A stretch of DNA of 21,707 bases from Halobacteriales archaeon QS_5_70_15. GTDB taxonomy: Archaea; Halobacteriota; Halobacteria; Halobacteriales; Haloarculaceae. Numbering within the stretch: position 1 is the stretch's first letter; each line of letters begins with the position of its first letter. Below the pieces are notes generated by a model. It was not told the DNA's origin. It worked only from the letters and a program-made list of their open reading frames with translations, and did not search any database. Position numbers and translations under genes: made by a program. The stretch spans positions 1-21,707 of the forward strand of contig PXRQ01000098.1 in assembly GCA_003022005.1 (NCBI GenBank), in the 5' to 3' direction. Shown in pieces: positions 7,194 through 15,227 of this stretch.

Positions 7194-8387
7194 CTAAATC
7201 CCCTTCCCCATCAGGTGGCTCCGGGCGACGTCGGCGTCCTTGTTGCCGGTGGCGGTGTTGAGCAGGACGACGGTGTCGTCCGGGTCGAGGTGCCCCCCCT
7301 CGGCGAGCTTCCAGGCGCCGGCCGCGGCGGCGGCGCAGGTGACGCCCATCTCGGGGCCCTCGTTCTGTGCGACTGTCACGAGGGAATCGAGGATCTCCTC
7401 GTCGGAGGCGGCGACGGCGCGACCGCCGGATTCCCGTACCGCCTCGAGGATCCAGGGGCTCGCGCCAGGGTCAGGGATCTCGATACCGCCGCAGATGGTG
7501 TCGGGGACCTCCCACGGCTCGTGGCGGTCGCGTCCGGCCTCGAACGCGTCGACGACCGGCGCACACCCCTCGGACTGGGCCGCGTGGAACGCCGGCATCC
7601 CGTCGGTCAGCCCGAGCTCCTCGAACTCCCGGGCGGCCTTGTACATCCCGACCAGGCCGACGCCACCGCCGGTTGGGTAGACGACGTGGTCGGGGACCTC
7701 CCAGTCGAGCTGCTCGGGCAGCTCGTAGTACATCGTCTTCTTCCCCTCGTGGCGGTAGGGGGTGACGAACGTCTGGACCGGGTACCAGTCCTCGTGCTCC
7801 TCGAGGGCGTCATCGAGGGCCGACCCGGCGTCGCCGATGCGCCCCTCGACGACCCGCATGTCGCCGCCGTGGACGTTCACCATCGCCTTGTTGACGAACG
7901 AGGCCCGGGACGGGAGAAAGACGTGCGAGTCGAGGCCGGCGCGGGCGGCGTAGGCCGAGGCGGCCTGTCCGGCGTTGCCCGCCGAGGCGAGCGCGACCTC
8001 CTCGGCGCCGTGTCCGACCGCGGCCGTGATCGCCGCGGACTGCCCGCGGTCCTTGAACGAGCCCGTGGGGTTGCGCCCCTCGTCCTTGATGTACACCGCC
8101 GCGACGCCGAGCTCCTCGGCCAGCCGGGGGGACTCGACCAGCGGGGTCGTGCCCTCGTCCATCGACACCGCCCTCTCGCGGGGGAACGGCAGCAGCGCGT
8201 CGTAGCGCCACATCCCGTCGAACGGCTCGGCGTCGAGGTCCTCGCGGGAGAGGTCGACCGACCCGTAGTCGTAGGCCGGGTCGAGTATCCCGCCGCAGTC
8301 CGGACAGCGGTGGGTTCCGGTCCCGGGGTCGAACGTCCCGCCACAATCGCGGCACTCCAGCCCGACGAACGCGTCCGTCGTCTCCAT
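7194..8387 (-). CDS. thrC: Threonine synthase
   Basis: This 397-aa PLP enzyme converts O-phosphohomoserine to threonine. An N-terminal zinc ribbon (C12/C15 and C28/C31) is followed by DEGTTPLVESPRLAEELGVAAVYIKDEGRNPTGSFKDRG, in which K112 should form the Schiff base with PLP. Next come the substrate/PLP loop LASAGNAGQAASAYAARAG and the glycine-rich phosphate-binding PTGGGVGLVGMYKAAREF. The length and order match archaeal ThrC. The start ATG 8387 opens METTDAFVGLECRDCG with no better upstream alternative. No other threonine-pathway gene is adjacent. The C-terminus ends DVARSHLMGKGI and the frame is intact. Confidence 0.92.
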   Translation of the reverse strand: METTDAFVGLECRDCGGTFDPGTGTHRCPDCGGILDPAYDYGSVDLSREDLDAEPFDGMWRYDALLPFPRERAVSMDEGTTPLVESPRLAEELGVAAVYIKDEGRNPTGSFKDRGQSAAITAAVGHGAEEVALASAGNAGQAASAYAARAGLDSHVFLPSRASFVNKAMVNVHGGDMRVVEGRIGDAGSALDDALEEHEDWYPVQTFVTPYRHEGKKTMYYELPEQLDWEVPDHVVYPTGGGVGLVGMYKAAREFEELGLTDGMPAFHAAQSEGCAPVVDAFEAGRDRHEPWEVPDTICGGIEIPDPGASPWILEAVRESGGRAVAASDEEILDSLVTVAQNEGPEMGVTCAAAAAGAWKLAEGGHLDPDDTVVLLNTATGNKDADVARSHLMGKGI

Positions 8388-8680
8388 GCTCCCGCCTCGG
8401 AGGGCCGGGACTAAGACCTGTCCGTCGACGGCCGGCGCCTCTCGTCGAACAAGTGCCCAACGGTGGCGGTAGTTCTCGATCCTTCATGAACGTACATGTC
8501 GGACACGCCCGACCGTTCCGACACCGGCGGACGGGGCCGGCGTCCGTGCGCCGCGCCACCCCACGGATGGGCCCCGTCCGCCGGTGCGGCCGCGCCCGAG
8601 ACCGCGTGCGGGACCGTCCCCTCCGGAGGCACCCTCGCCGCCCCGGCACGGTTTTGTGACACCGCCGGTTACCGTCGCGT
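8388..8680. other. Divergent spacer between thrC and the FAD oxidoreductase
   Basis: This 293-bp region contains a TATA-like GGTTTTGTGA (about 8649-8658), near 27 bp before ATG 8681, consistent with a leaderless start for the oxidoreductase. A 62-codon frame from ATG 8496 ends at 8684 and overlaps that ATG as ATGA, but its Pro/Ala/Gly/Arg-rich composition lacks the acidic signature of the neighbours and I do not call it a gene. No RNA gene was recognised. Confidence 0.4.
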
Positions 8681-9934
8681 ATGACGGACGTAGCGGTCGT
8701 CGGCGGGGGCATCGCGGGACTGGTCGCGGCGAGTCGGCTCGCCGAGGCCGGCGCCCGGGTGCGACTGTTCGAGGAGTGCGGGACGGTGGGCGGCCGCGTG
8801 CGGTCCGTCCACGAGGACGGGTTCACGTTCGACGACGGGTTCCAGGTGCTGTTCACCGCGTACCCCGCCGCCCGCGAGGAGCTGGACCTCGACGCGCTGT
8901 CGCTCCGGCGGTTCGCCCCCGGCGCGACCATCGCCCGTCCGGACCACCGCTCGACGCTCTCGGACCCACTGCGCGACCCCGGTGCGGCGCTCCCCTCGCT
9001 GTTCAACCGCGACGTCACGCTCGGCGACAAGCTCCGAGTCCTCCGGTTGCAGCGCGAGCTCGCCCGGCGGACCGAGCGGGAGGTGTTCGCGGGCGAGGAC
9101 ACCTCGATCCGCCGGTTCCTCGCCGACTACGGCTTCTCGCGGAAGTTCGTCGAGAACTTCGTCGAGCCGTTCTACGGCGGCATCACGCTCGACCGGTCGC
9201 TCTCGACTTCAGCGTCGGTGTTCCGCTACACGTTCAAGATGCTCTCGGAGGGAGCCACGGCCGTCCCGACCGACGGGATGGGCGCCATCCCCGAGCAGCT
9301 CGCGGCACGAGCCCGGGCCGCGGACGCCCGCATCGAGACCGGCACCCGCGTCGAGGCGCTCGACGGGACGGCGATCGACCTCGGCGGCGAGACCGTCGAC
9401 CCCGACGCCGTCGTGGTGGCGACGAACCCTCGTGAAGCAGCGCGGCTGACCGGTGTCGACACCCCGGAGGAGGCCCGGGGTTGTGTCACGCAGTACGTCT
9501 CCATCGCGGCCCACGACGCGCTCGACACGGGGAAGCGGATCGTCCTCAACGCGGCCGACGGCCGGCCGAACACCGTCGCGCCGATGTCCGCCGTCGCGCC
9601 CGAGTACGCGCCCCCGGATCGCGAGCTCCTCTCCGTGACGTTCCTCGGCCGGCAGGAGGCCGACGACGGGGCGCTGTTCGAGGAGGCGCTCGCGGCGCTC
9701 GGGTCGTGGTACCCCGAACACCGGTTCGACGACGCGGAGCTCCTCCACACCAACCGCGTGGCGTTCGCGCAGTTCGATCAGCTCCCGGGGTTCCGCGACG
9801 ACCTCCCGACCGTGCGGGAGCCGGCCGGTGACGTCTACCTGGCAGGGGACTTCACCCGGTGGTCCTCGATCCAGGGGGCGCTCGGTTCCGGCGCCGCCGC
9901 GAGCGGGGCCGTGCTGGCCGACCACGGCGTGTAG
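8681..9934 (+). CDS. FAD-dependent amine oxidase / phytoene desaturase-like oxidoreductase
   Basis: This 417-aa protein opens with a Rossmann dinucleotide motif, VAVVGGGIAGLVAASRLAEAGARVRLFEE, followed by the second FAD motif GGRVRS. The C-terminal FAD-binding motif is DVYLAGDFTRWSSIQGALGSGAAASGAVL. This layout belongs to the flavin amine oxidase, protoporphyrinogen oxidase and carotenoid desaturase superfamily. The mid region (FLADYGFSRKFVENFVEPFYGGITLDRSLSTSASVFRYTFKML) is the substrate domain. Many haloarchaea carry such NAD(P)/FAD-dependent oxidoreductases of unknown substrate, and no carotenoid gene is adjacent to decide. The frame is intact. Confidence 0.85.
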   Translation: MTDVAVVGGGIAGLVAASRLAEAGARVRLFEECGTVGGRVRSVHEDGFTFDDGFQVLFTAYPAAREELDLDALSLRRFAPGATIARPDHRSTLSDPLRDPGAALPSLFNRDVTLGDKLRVLRLQRELARRTEREVFAGEDTSIRRFLADYGFSRKFVENFVEPFYGGITLDRSLSTSASVFRYTFKMLSEGATAVPTDGMGAIPEQLAARARAADARIETGTRVEALDGTAIDLGGETVDPDAVVVATNPREAARLTGVDTPEEARGCVTQYVSIAAHDALDTGKRIVLNAADGRPNTVAPMSAVAPEYAPPDRELLSVTFLGRQEADDGALFEEALAALGSWYPEHRFDDAELLHTNRVAFAQFDQLPGFRDDLPTVREPAGDVYLAGDFTRWSSIQGALGSGAAASGAVLADHGV

Positions 9935-9972
9935 GAGACCGGGTCTGCGCCGAACGGGGCGAGCCGGGGGAT

Positions 9973-10591
9973 TCACAGCATTCGGCGGAACTCGGCGAGC
10001 GGCGGGAACGTCAGCGGCTCCGCCGCCGTCTCGTCCCACACGACCGGTCGGAACGCGCACACCCGGCGCGCGAGCGGGGACATGAGGTCGCCGTCCCGGG
10101 CGCCGTTGAGGGGCGTGCCGGCGGCGAGGCGGGTGAACGCCGGGAGCATCAGCACGTCCGCGCCGCGGTAGACACCCTCCCCGTAGAGGTAGCACGGCCT
10201 GCGCCGTCCCTCGATCTCGATCGCCGGGTGATCGTGACCGACGAGGTAGCGGTCGGCGGCCGCCTCGGGCGCCTCGTGGCCGTGGGCCACGAGCCAGTCG
10301 CCGCGCCTCCGCCTCGCGGGCCGCCGACCGCAGTCCGTCAAGCGTCTCCATCACGCCCCGCGGGAGCGTCGAGAACGAGTGGAGCAGATCGCCCGCGAGC
10401 ACCACCTCCTCGGGGTCGAACCGCTCGACGAGGGCCGCGAACCGCCCGGTGACGTCCTCGCGTTCGCCCAGGCGCATCTCCACGTTCGAGACCGCGTCCT
10501 TGCCGAGGTGGACGTCCGCGAGAACGAGCGTCCCGGACGACTCGACGTACGCGGCCCGGTCCCGGAGTACGACGCCGTCGGGGCCCTCCAT
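9973..10591 (-). pseudogene. SbcD/Mre11-related metallophosphoesterase, central block lost
   Basis: From ATG 10591 the first frame gives MEGPDGVVLRDRAAYVESSGTLVLADVHLGKDAVSNVEMRLG (metal motif DVH), then EEVVLAGDLLHSFSTLPRGVMETLDGLRSAAREAEA (metal motif GD). At about 10300-10305 the frame switches to GDWLVAHGHEAPEAAADRYLVGHDHPAIEIEGRRRPCYLYGEG (motifs HGH and GHDH), ending EFRRML at 9973. In this archaeal family a segment carrying the GNH[D/E] metal motif lies between these two parts; here it is absent and the frame changes. The protein as written cannot complete the di-metal site. The family is a Calcineurin-like phosphoesterase of unknown role in haloarchaea. A TATA-like GCTTTGTG (minus strand, about 10616-10623) sits near 28 bp before the start, so the promoter still looks intact. 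Confidence 0.82.
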
Positions 10592-10790
10592 CGCGGGGAC
10601 GTTGGCGAGTCCGTCACAAAGCCGTGGCGCTTCCGTCGGCGGGCGTCGTGGGGCTCCGGTGACGGCGACCGGGGTGCCCGGACGACACACGAGGGGCTCC
10701 GACGAGCCGGGGTAGGGGGCGGTCCGCGTCGGCGAGCGGACCGCCGGGGTCGCGTGGGTTCATGCGGTCGCCACCCGTCACGGCACCCGG

Positions 10791-11486
10791 GTGGGGGTCC
10801 TCGATAGCAAGCGGTCGGCGACGAAGTTCCGGGTGCTCGTCGGGATCGCCGACCGCCAGCCCGCCGTCAACCAGGGGGAGATCGCCCCGGCGGTGGGCGT
10901 GACCTCCCAGGCGGTCAGCGAGTACATCCGCGAACTCGTCGCGGACGGCTTCGTCGAGACGGAGGCCCGGTCGCGCTACCGGGTCACCAAGGACGGCGTC
11001 GACTGGCTGTTCCAGCAGGCCGCGGACGTCCGCCGGTTCGCCGAACACGTCACCGGCGACGTCCTCGGGTCGATGCAGGGGGACGCCGCCGTCGCGGCCG
11101 CCCCGATATCCGAGGGCGAGACGGTCAGCCTCTCGATCCGCGAGGGACTGCTCCACGCCGCGCCTGGGGACGACGGGCCGGCCACGGGCGTCGCCACGAC
11201 CGACGCCGATCCCGGCGGGGTGGTCGGCGTCACCGGGTTCGAGGGGGTCATCGACCTCGGCCCGGGCGACGTGACGGTGTTTCAGGTCCCTTCGGTCCGG
11301 ACGGGGCTCCCCGGGAGCAGCGAGTCGCTCCGGGCGGCCTGCGAGTCGGCCGACCTGGTGGCCGCCGACGCCGCCTCCCGGGGCCTCGACGTGGTCGTGG
11401 TCGTCCTCGTCACCACCGACTCCGCGGGACGGGTCACCGACGCGCTCCGGGACGCGGGGCTCTCCTACGAGGTCGACGACCTGTAG
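10791..11486 (+). CDS. Winged-helix transcriptional regulator
   Basis: This 231-aa protein has an N-terminal winged helix-turn-helix (FRVLVGIADRQPAVNQGEIAPAVGVTSQAVSEYIRELVADGFVETEARSRYRVTKDGVDWLFQ, about residues 13-75), resembling MarR-like regulators. The C-terminal domain (SLSIREGLLHAAPGDDGPATGVATTDADPGGVVGVTGFEGVIDLGPGDVTVFQVPSVRTG, then RGLDVVVVVLVTTDSAGRVTDALRDAGLSYEV) resembles a ligand- or effector-sensing module of unknown specificity. GTG 10791 is the only sensible start, since an ATG at 10762 is out of frame. The residues VAADAASRGLDVVVV may mark a shortened C-domain (inference). It converges on the small 75-aa gene with 54 bp between them. Confidence 0.75.
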   Translation: MGVLDSKRSATKFRVLVGIADRQPAVNQGEIAPAVGVTSQAVSEYIRELVADGFVETEARSRYRVTKDGVDWLFQQAADVRRFAEHVTGDVLGSMQGDAAVAAAPISEGETVSLSIREGLLHAAPGDDGPATGVATTDADPGGVVGVTGFEGVIDLGPGDVTVFQVPSVRTGLPGSSESLRAACESADLVAADAASRGLDVVVVVLVTTDSAGRVTDALRDAGLSYEVDDL

Positions 11487-11497
11487 TCCGGGGGCTC

Positions 11498-11511
11498 GCC
11501 GCTCGCGGCGG
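11498..11511. terminator. Hairpin in the convergent spacer after the winged-helix gene
   Basis: CGCCG-CTCG-CGGCG forms a perfect 5-bp stem with a 4-nt loop inside the 54-bp spacer between two convergent genes, with further complementary GC blocks downstream (11511-11535). There is no T run, so a role as terminator is tentative. Confidence 0.35.
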
Positions 11512-11540
11512 ACGCGGCTCCGCCCGCCGCCCGGTCCGGC

Positions 11541-11768
11541 CTACGTCCCGATGTCGGGACCGGTCTCGCGCCCCTCGCAGGCCTGCTCGACCGCCTCGTA
11601 GTACGTCGCGGCGTCGGCGTCGACGATGAACCGCGCGAGTTCTGAGAGCTCGCGGCGCCGGGCGAGCGCCCCGACCTCGAAGCGGTTGACGGGATCCTCG
11701 ATCTCGCCGGTCTCGATGACCTCTCGCAACTGGGCGACGACGGCGTCGGTGATGGGTTCGCGTGCCAT
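11541..11768 (-). CDS. Small acidic protein of unknown function (75 aa)
   Basis: MAREPITDAVVAQLREVIETGEIEDPVNRFEVGALARRRELSELARFIVDADAATYYEAVEQACEGRETGPDIGT is 75 residues, acidic and helical, with no membrane segment or cysteine pairs. I do not recognise the family. Its acidic composition and use of the same strand, 11 bp downstream of the J-domain gene, suggest a real gene co-transcribed with it. Start ATG 11768 is the first good in-frame ATG; the frame is open further upstream only through the overlapping J-domain gene. Confidence 0.65.
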   Translation of the reverse strand: MAREPITDAVVAQLREVIETGEIEDPVNRFEVGALARRRELSELARFIVDADAATYYEAVEQACEGRETGPDIGT

Positions 11769-11779
11769 GGGGTGTCGTA

Positions 11780-12397
11780 TCAGGAGGCGTGTTTCCTCGC
11801 GGTCGTGTACGCCTCCCGGACCCGGCGGAACTCGTCCTGGCTCCCGCCGTGGTCCGGGTGAACGTCCTTGACCTTCGCTCTGTAGGCCGACCGTATCTGC
11901 GCTTCGGTCGCCGTCCGGGGTACCCCCAGGACGGCGAATGCCCCCCCGACCGGGTCGGTCTCCGGTTCGGCGTCGTCCCCGGCGCCGTCCTCGGACTCGA
12001 CCTCGGGCGTCTCGAACGGCAGCCGCGAGCCGAGGTGGAACCCCGGCATCTCGTGTTCGACGAGGACCGCGTACGTCGGCGATCGCTCGATGATGTAGTA
12101 CGCCCGGGCGTCGAACGTGATGGCGACGTCGCGCTTCGGGAGGTAGAACTCGACGGTCTGTCCGTCGACGGGGTGGTCCTCCGCGTACTGTTCCCCGACG
12201 GCGTCGAGGAACTGCCGTATCTCGACCACCCGCCGGGCGTCGCCGCTCCGACTCGCCGACCGGGTTTGCGGGGAGCCGGAGGGGAACAGCCGGTCGCCGA
12301 CGTAGAACAGGCAGGCGGCACCCAGGCTGGCGGCGAGCCCGAAACCCAGGCCGAGGACGAGCCAGCGCGGCAGGCCGAACAGCACCTCCTGAACCAC
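11780..12397 (-). CDS. Membrane-anchored J-domain (DnaJ-like) protein
   Basis: This 205-aa protein has an N-terminal membrane anchor (PRWLVLGLGFGLAASLGAACLFYVG, about residues 10-34), a soluble central domain (about 50-130), an acidic linker (ESEDGAGDDAEPETDP) and a C-terminal J domain (AFAVLGVPRTATEAQIRSAYRAKVKDVHPDHGGSQDEFRRVREAY). The invariant HPD tripeptide is at about residues 180-182, so it should stimulate an Hsp70/DnaK ATPase. It lacks the Gly/Phe and zinc-finger regions of DnaJ proper and is probably a specialised co-chaperone at the membrane. The start is GTG 12397; a 7-bp perfect hairpin lies immediately upstream. Confidence 0.83.
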   Translation of the reverse strand: MVQEVLFGLPRWLVLGLGFGLAASLGAACLFYVGDRLFPSGSPQTRSASRSGDARRVVEIRQFLDAVGEQYAEDHPVDGQTVEFYLPKRDVAITFDARAYYIIERSPTYAVLVEHEMPGFHLGSRLPFETPEVESEDGAGDDAEPETDPVGGAFAVLGVPRTATEAQIRSAYRAKVKDVHPDHGGSQDEFRRVREAYTTARKHAS

Positions 12398-12630
12398 ACC
12401 CCCGGTTGGACCGGGGCGAACAAGAATCCGTCGGGAGCGGCACCCTCTCGGGGGTCGTGCAGTCGCAGTCTCTTACCGGTGAGCGTCGACCCGGCCCGGG
12501 GACTCGCCGGTCGATCGTTACGACCGTCCGTATCACGGGTCGTCCCGCCCGGCACGGAGCGACCGGCCCGAACGGATCGGGACGAAGAACTCCCCTGGAT
12601 CCGTCGGTCCCCCGGCGGGTGGCGGGGGTG
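12398..12630. other. Spacer with hairpin upstream of the J-domain gene
   Basis: This 233-bp spacer lies between the PAC2 and J-domain genes, both on the minus strand. CCCCGGT-TGG-ACCGGGG (about 12400-12416) is a perfect 7-bp inverted repeat 3 bp before the GTG start of the J-domain gene. The rest is GC-rich with no convincing gene. Confidence 0.4.
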
Positions 12631-13380
12631 CTACCCGATGTACCGCAGGTCCTCGTCGCTCGCGGTCGGCCCCTGCTCCATCTCCTGGATCTTCTTGACG
12701 ACCTCCTCCATCTCCTCGGCGCGCTCCTCGAGGCTCGCGTAGTCGATGTCGAAGTCCAGCAGGTCCTGCAGGACCTCGAGCACCGCCCGGGCCGACCGGG
12801 GGTCGACGAGGTAGCCCGACGTCTCGCCCATCAGGCATCCGACGGCGAGCCCGCGCCGCTCGCCGAGGCCGAGCAGGAGCCCCGAGATGCCGAAGACGCC
12901 GCCCGCCGGCTCGTCCTCGCGGAACTCGACCCCGCAGCTCTCGAGCTCGTCCACGAGCTCGTCGGTCGTCGCCGCGCCGAGCACCGCGTACTCCTCGATG
13001 AGTTCGCCGGTCGGCACGCCGCCGAGGGCGAACGCCCGCTCGACGCCGAACCCCTCCGCGACGTCGAGCACGCGGCCGGTCAGCCGGTAGTGGCCGATCC
13101 CGTCGCCGGCCTGGTGGTCCCCCGAGAGCACGAGCACGTCCCGGCCGCCGACCTCCACGGCGTAGAACTCGACGCAGGCGAGCTTCGACCGGCCCTCCTC
13201 GACGGTCACCTGCGGGGGGAAGTGCTCGGAGTAGATCCGACGAACCAGCCCGCTCTCGAACTCCTCGAGCAGGTGCTCGATCGCCAGCTTTCCCACGTGT
13301 CCCACGCCGGGTAACCCCTCGATGAGCACCGGGTCCTCCAGCTCGGGGTCGGCGTGGACCTCGATGTCGAACTCGTCCAT
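12631..13380 (-). CDS. PAC2-family proteasome assembly chaperone
   Basis: This 249-aa protein has the PAC2 signature: DPVLIEGLPGVGHVGKLAIEHLLEEF, then LVRRIYSEHFPPQVTVEEG, VLVLSGDHQAGDGIGHYRLTGRVLDVAE, RAFALGGVPTGELIEEYAVLGAATTDEL, and FGISGLLLGLGERRGLAVGCLMGETSGYLVDPRSARAVLEVLQ. The C-terminal tail is a charged helix (ASLEERAEEMEEVVKKIQEMEQG), ending DLRYIG. Archaeal members (PbaA/PbaB-like) help to assemble or bind the 20S proteasome in the cytoplasm. It starts 5 bp after the nop10 stop, so it is very probably in the same operon as aIF2-alpha and Nop10, an arrangement common in archaea. Confidence 0.88.
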   Translation of the reverse strand: MDEFDIEVHADPELEDPVLIEGLPGVGHVGKLAIEHLLEEFESGLVRRIYSEHFPPQVTVEEGRSKLACVEFYAVEVGGRDVLVLSGDHQAGDGIGHYRLTGRVLDVAEGFGVERAFALGGVPTGELIEEYAVLGAATTDELVDELESCGVEFREDEPAGGVFGISGLLLGLGERRGLAVGCLMGETSGYLVDPRSARAVLEVLQDLLDFDIDYASLEERAEEMEEVVKKIQEMEQGPTASDEDLRYIG

Positions 13381-13385
13381 ACGAG

Positions 13386-13568
13386 CTACTCGCGCTCGCG
13401 CCGCTTAATAGCGCGTCGGTACTCGCCGTAAGGGTCCTCGGGGTTGAACCGCGCCGGGACGCTGTTGATCGCCTCCGAACCGCAGACCGGACAGCGTTCC
13501 TCGAGGGTGTAGACCGGCCGGTCGTGCTCGGTCTCCCAGTCCGCACACACCCGGATGTCCGACTTCAC
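13386..13568 (-). CDS. nop10: H/ACA RNP protein Nop10
   Basis: This 60-aa protein ends in the diagnostic PARFNPEDPYGEYRRAIKRRE, which packs on Cbf5 in H/ACA ribonucleoproteins that guide pseudouridylation of rRNA. The N-terminal ribbon retains CPVC (C26/C29) and C8; the fourth cysteine of the zinc site seen in many archaeal Nop10 proteins is replaced (CADW). I recall the same substitution in other haloarchaeal Nop10 proteins. ATG 13568 gives MKSDIRVC, the usual start. It lies between aIF2-alpha and the PAC2 gene. Confidence 0.93.
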   Translation of the reverse strand: MKSDIRVCADWETEHDRPVYTLEERCPVCGSEAINSVPARFNPEDPYGEYRRAIKRRERE

Positions 13569-13638
13569 CCGGCGTCACCCCGACCCGACCCGAGAGCGGC
13601 CGTTCCCGTTTCGCCCGTCCCACGAGCGGTCGGTCCCG

Positions 13639-14439
13639 TCACTCCTCGTCGCTGCGGCGCTCGCGGTGGTAGTCGGCGGTCCCGCCGACCGCCTCGACGG
13701 CCTGGCGGGCCCGCCCGGCGCTGGCCTCGAGCTCGCGCTCGGCGGTCTTGTAGTTCGGGGCCTTCACGCGGATGCGGTACTCTGGGGCGCCGACGTACTC
13801 GACGTCGAGCTCCACCTCCTCGGGCACCTCCCCGTTGCCCTCGGCGGCCTCCAAGGCCGCGCGGACGTCCTCGACGCCGTCCGCGCCGGGTGCCCGGAGG
13901 TCGACGTAGCCGGTGACGCGAACGTAGGGGACCGAGACGTTCTCGCGGGCCGTCCCGACGATCGCCTCGATCTCGTCCTCCGAGAGGTCGGTGTCTGCGA
14001 GCGCGTCCGGGCCGTGGATGGCCGCCTGCTCGAACCCCTCGTACATCGTGCCGAACGCCGCGAGCAGCTCGTTGGCGACCGCCGCGTACTGCTCGTCGGA
14101 CACCCCCTCGCCGAACGCCAGCTCCATCCACTTGTCGGCCTTCTGCTCGGACTTCCACTCCTGGACCTTGTCCGAACGCTGGTGGTCGTTGACGTCCTTG
14201 ATCGATAGGTCGATCTGCTCGGAGCCCTCGTCGACCTCGAGCACCTTGCAGACGACCATCTGATCGACGTTGGCGTGGTCGCGGATGTTCTTGATCCAGC
14301 CGCTTGCGACCTCGCTGACGTGGACCAGCCCGCGCTTGTCCTGGTACTCCTTGAGGTCGACGAAGACCCCGAAGTCCTCGATCTCGTCCACCCGGCCGAC
14401 GACGAGCTCGCCCGGCTCCGGGAAGCCACTGAATTTCAT
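13639..14439 (-). CDS. eif2a: Translation initiation factor 2 subunit alpha
   Basis: This 266-aa protein has an N-terminal S1 domain ([84 protein letters not shown], residues 1-84), a helical middle domain, and a C-terminal alpha-beta domain ([35 protein letters not shown]...[24 protein letters not shown]). These are the three domains of archaeal aIF2-alpha, which binds initiator tRNA with aIF2-beta and gamma. ATG 14439 follows a TATA box (TTTTAA at about 14465-14470). The gene is intact and heads the block containing nop10 and the PAC2 gene. Confidence 0.95.
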   Translation of the reverse strand: MKFSGFPEPGELVVGRVDEIEDFGVFVDLKEYQDKRGLVHVSEVASGWIKNIRDHANVDQMVVCKVLEVDEGSEQIDLSIKDVNDHQRSDKVQEWKSEQKADKWMELAFGEGVSDEQYAAVANELLAAFGTMYEGFEQAAIHGPDALADTDLSEDEIEAIVGTARENVSVPYVRVTGYVDLRAPGADGVEDVRAALEAAEGNGEVPEEVELDVEYVGAPEYRIRVKAPNYKTAERELEASAGRARQAVEAVGGTADYHRERRSDEE

Positions 14440-14459
14440 GTACGGACGTATCTGCGCGC

Positions 14460-14473
14460 CGGGGTTAAAAGCG
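14460..14473 (-). promoter_or_regulatory. TATA box for aIF2-alpha
   Basis: On the minus strand, CGCTTTTAACCCC lies about 26-30 bp before ATG 14439, the spacing of a leaderless haloarchaeal promoter. It separates aIF2-alpha transcription from the upstream L44e-S27e pair, whose last stop is at 14608. Confidence 0.6.
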
Positions 14474-14607
14474 TCTCCACACGGGCGCGCGCCCCGCGGC
14501 CGTTCGGCTACGACGAGAACTGGGATCCGGGTTACCGACGGACCCGGGGTCGGAACGCGGACGGGACAGGTGGAGGTCCGAACCTCGGATCGGGTAGCGA
14601 CCGCCGT

Positions 14608-14781
14608 TCAACGGGCCTGGACGACCTCGAGGAGTTCGCCCTCGACGTCGGCCTCGCCGCCCGTCGGCCGGGCCAGGACGTGGCCACAGACCGCACACGC
14701 GACCTCCGCGGAGGTCTTCCCGAACAGCGTCTGCTCGTTCTCGCAGTCCGGACACCGGACGCGGTAGAAGCTCCCGGCCAT
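14608..14781 (-). CDS. rps27e: 30S ribosomal protein S27e
   Basis: This 57-aa zinc-ribbon protein ([42 protein letters not shown]...) has C10/C13 and C29/C32, the S27e pattern. The length fits the archaeal protein. Its ATG overlaps the TAA stop of rpl44e by one base (TAATG), so the pair is translationally coupled. It is followed by a 168-bp spacer with the aIF2-alpha promoter. Confidence 0.95.
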   Translation of the reverse strand: MAGSFYRVRCPDCENEQTLFGKTSAEVACAVCGHVLARPTGGEADVEGELLEVVQAR

Positions 14782-15062
14782 TACTCCTGGAACTCCAGCC
14801 GGCCGGCGCGCCATCCCTCCCGCAGGTGGGCCTTGCCACAGTCCGAGCACCGGTACTTCAGGTTCGTCTTCTTGGTCGGCTTGTCGCCACCGGGCACCTT
14901 CGAGAAGCGCCCGGCGTTCCCGATAACCGACGTGTTCCGCCGGGTCCGGCGGGCGTCCCACTTGGTCCCCGAGGCGCGGCCCCGGCGGACCTTCTCGACC
15001 TCCACCTCCCGGTGGCCGTCGCAGTACGGACAGTACGTGTTGAACCGGCGTGGCATCTCCAT
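14781..15062 (-). CDS. rpl44e: 50S ribosomal protein L44e
   Basis: This 93-aa basic protein starts [32 protein letters not shown] and ends [23 protein letters not shown]. The two zinc-binding pairs are C11/C14 and C72/C75. The sequence is typical of archaeal L44e, part of the large-subunit E-site region. A TATA-like GTTTTAACC (minus strand, about 15091-15099) lies near 33 bp upstream. It is the first gene of the L44e-S27e pair and faces away from the membrane protein gene at 15228. Confidence 0.95.
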   Translation of the reverse strand: MEMPRRFNTYCPYCDGHREVEVEKVRRGRASGTKWDARRTRRNTSVIGNAGRFSKVPGGDKPTKKTNLKYRCSDCGKAHLREGWRAGRLEFQE

Positions 15063-15227
15063 GGTCTCGACGGAGCTACTTCGCCGCGGGTTAAAACGGG
15101 TTTGGTTTCGGGGTCACGGATCCCGTTCGAGGACTCGGGGCCGGCGCTCCCTGCGGTGCCGTCCGGCGGTCGAACCGGGTGCGTCGACCGAAGACACTTA
15201 CCCGGACAGTGCGAACCGTCCGCCACG

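Noticed and set aside
7215..8414. 399-aa plus-strand frame opposite thrC
   Set aside because: It is the mirror of a clear threonine synthase and has no recognisable domain.
8496..8684. 62-codon plus-strand frame overlapping the FAD oxidoreductase start as ATGA
   Set aside because: The overlap is suggestive, but the product is rich in Pro, Ala, Gly and Arg, lacks the acidic character of the neighbours and shows no motif. A leaderless promoter already explains the downstream gene.
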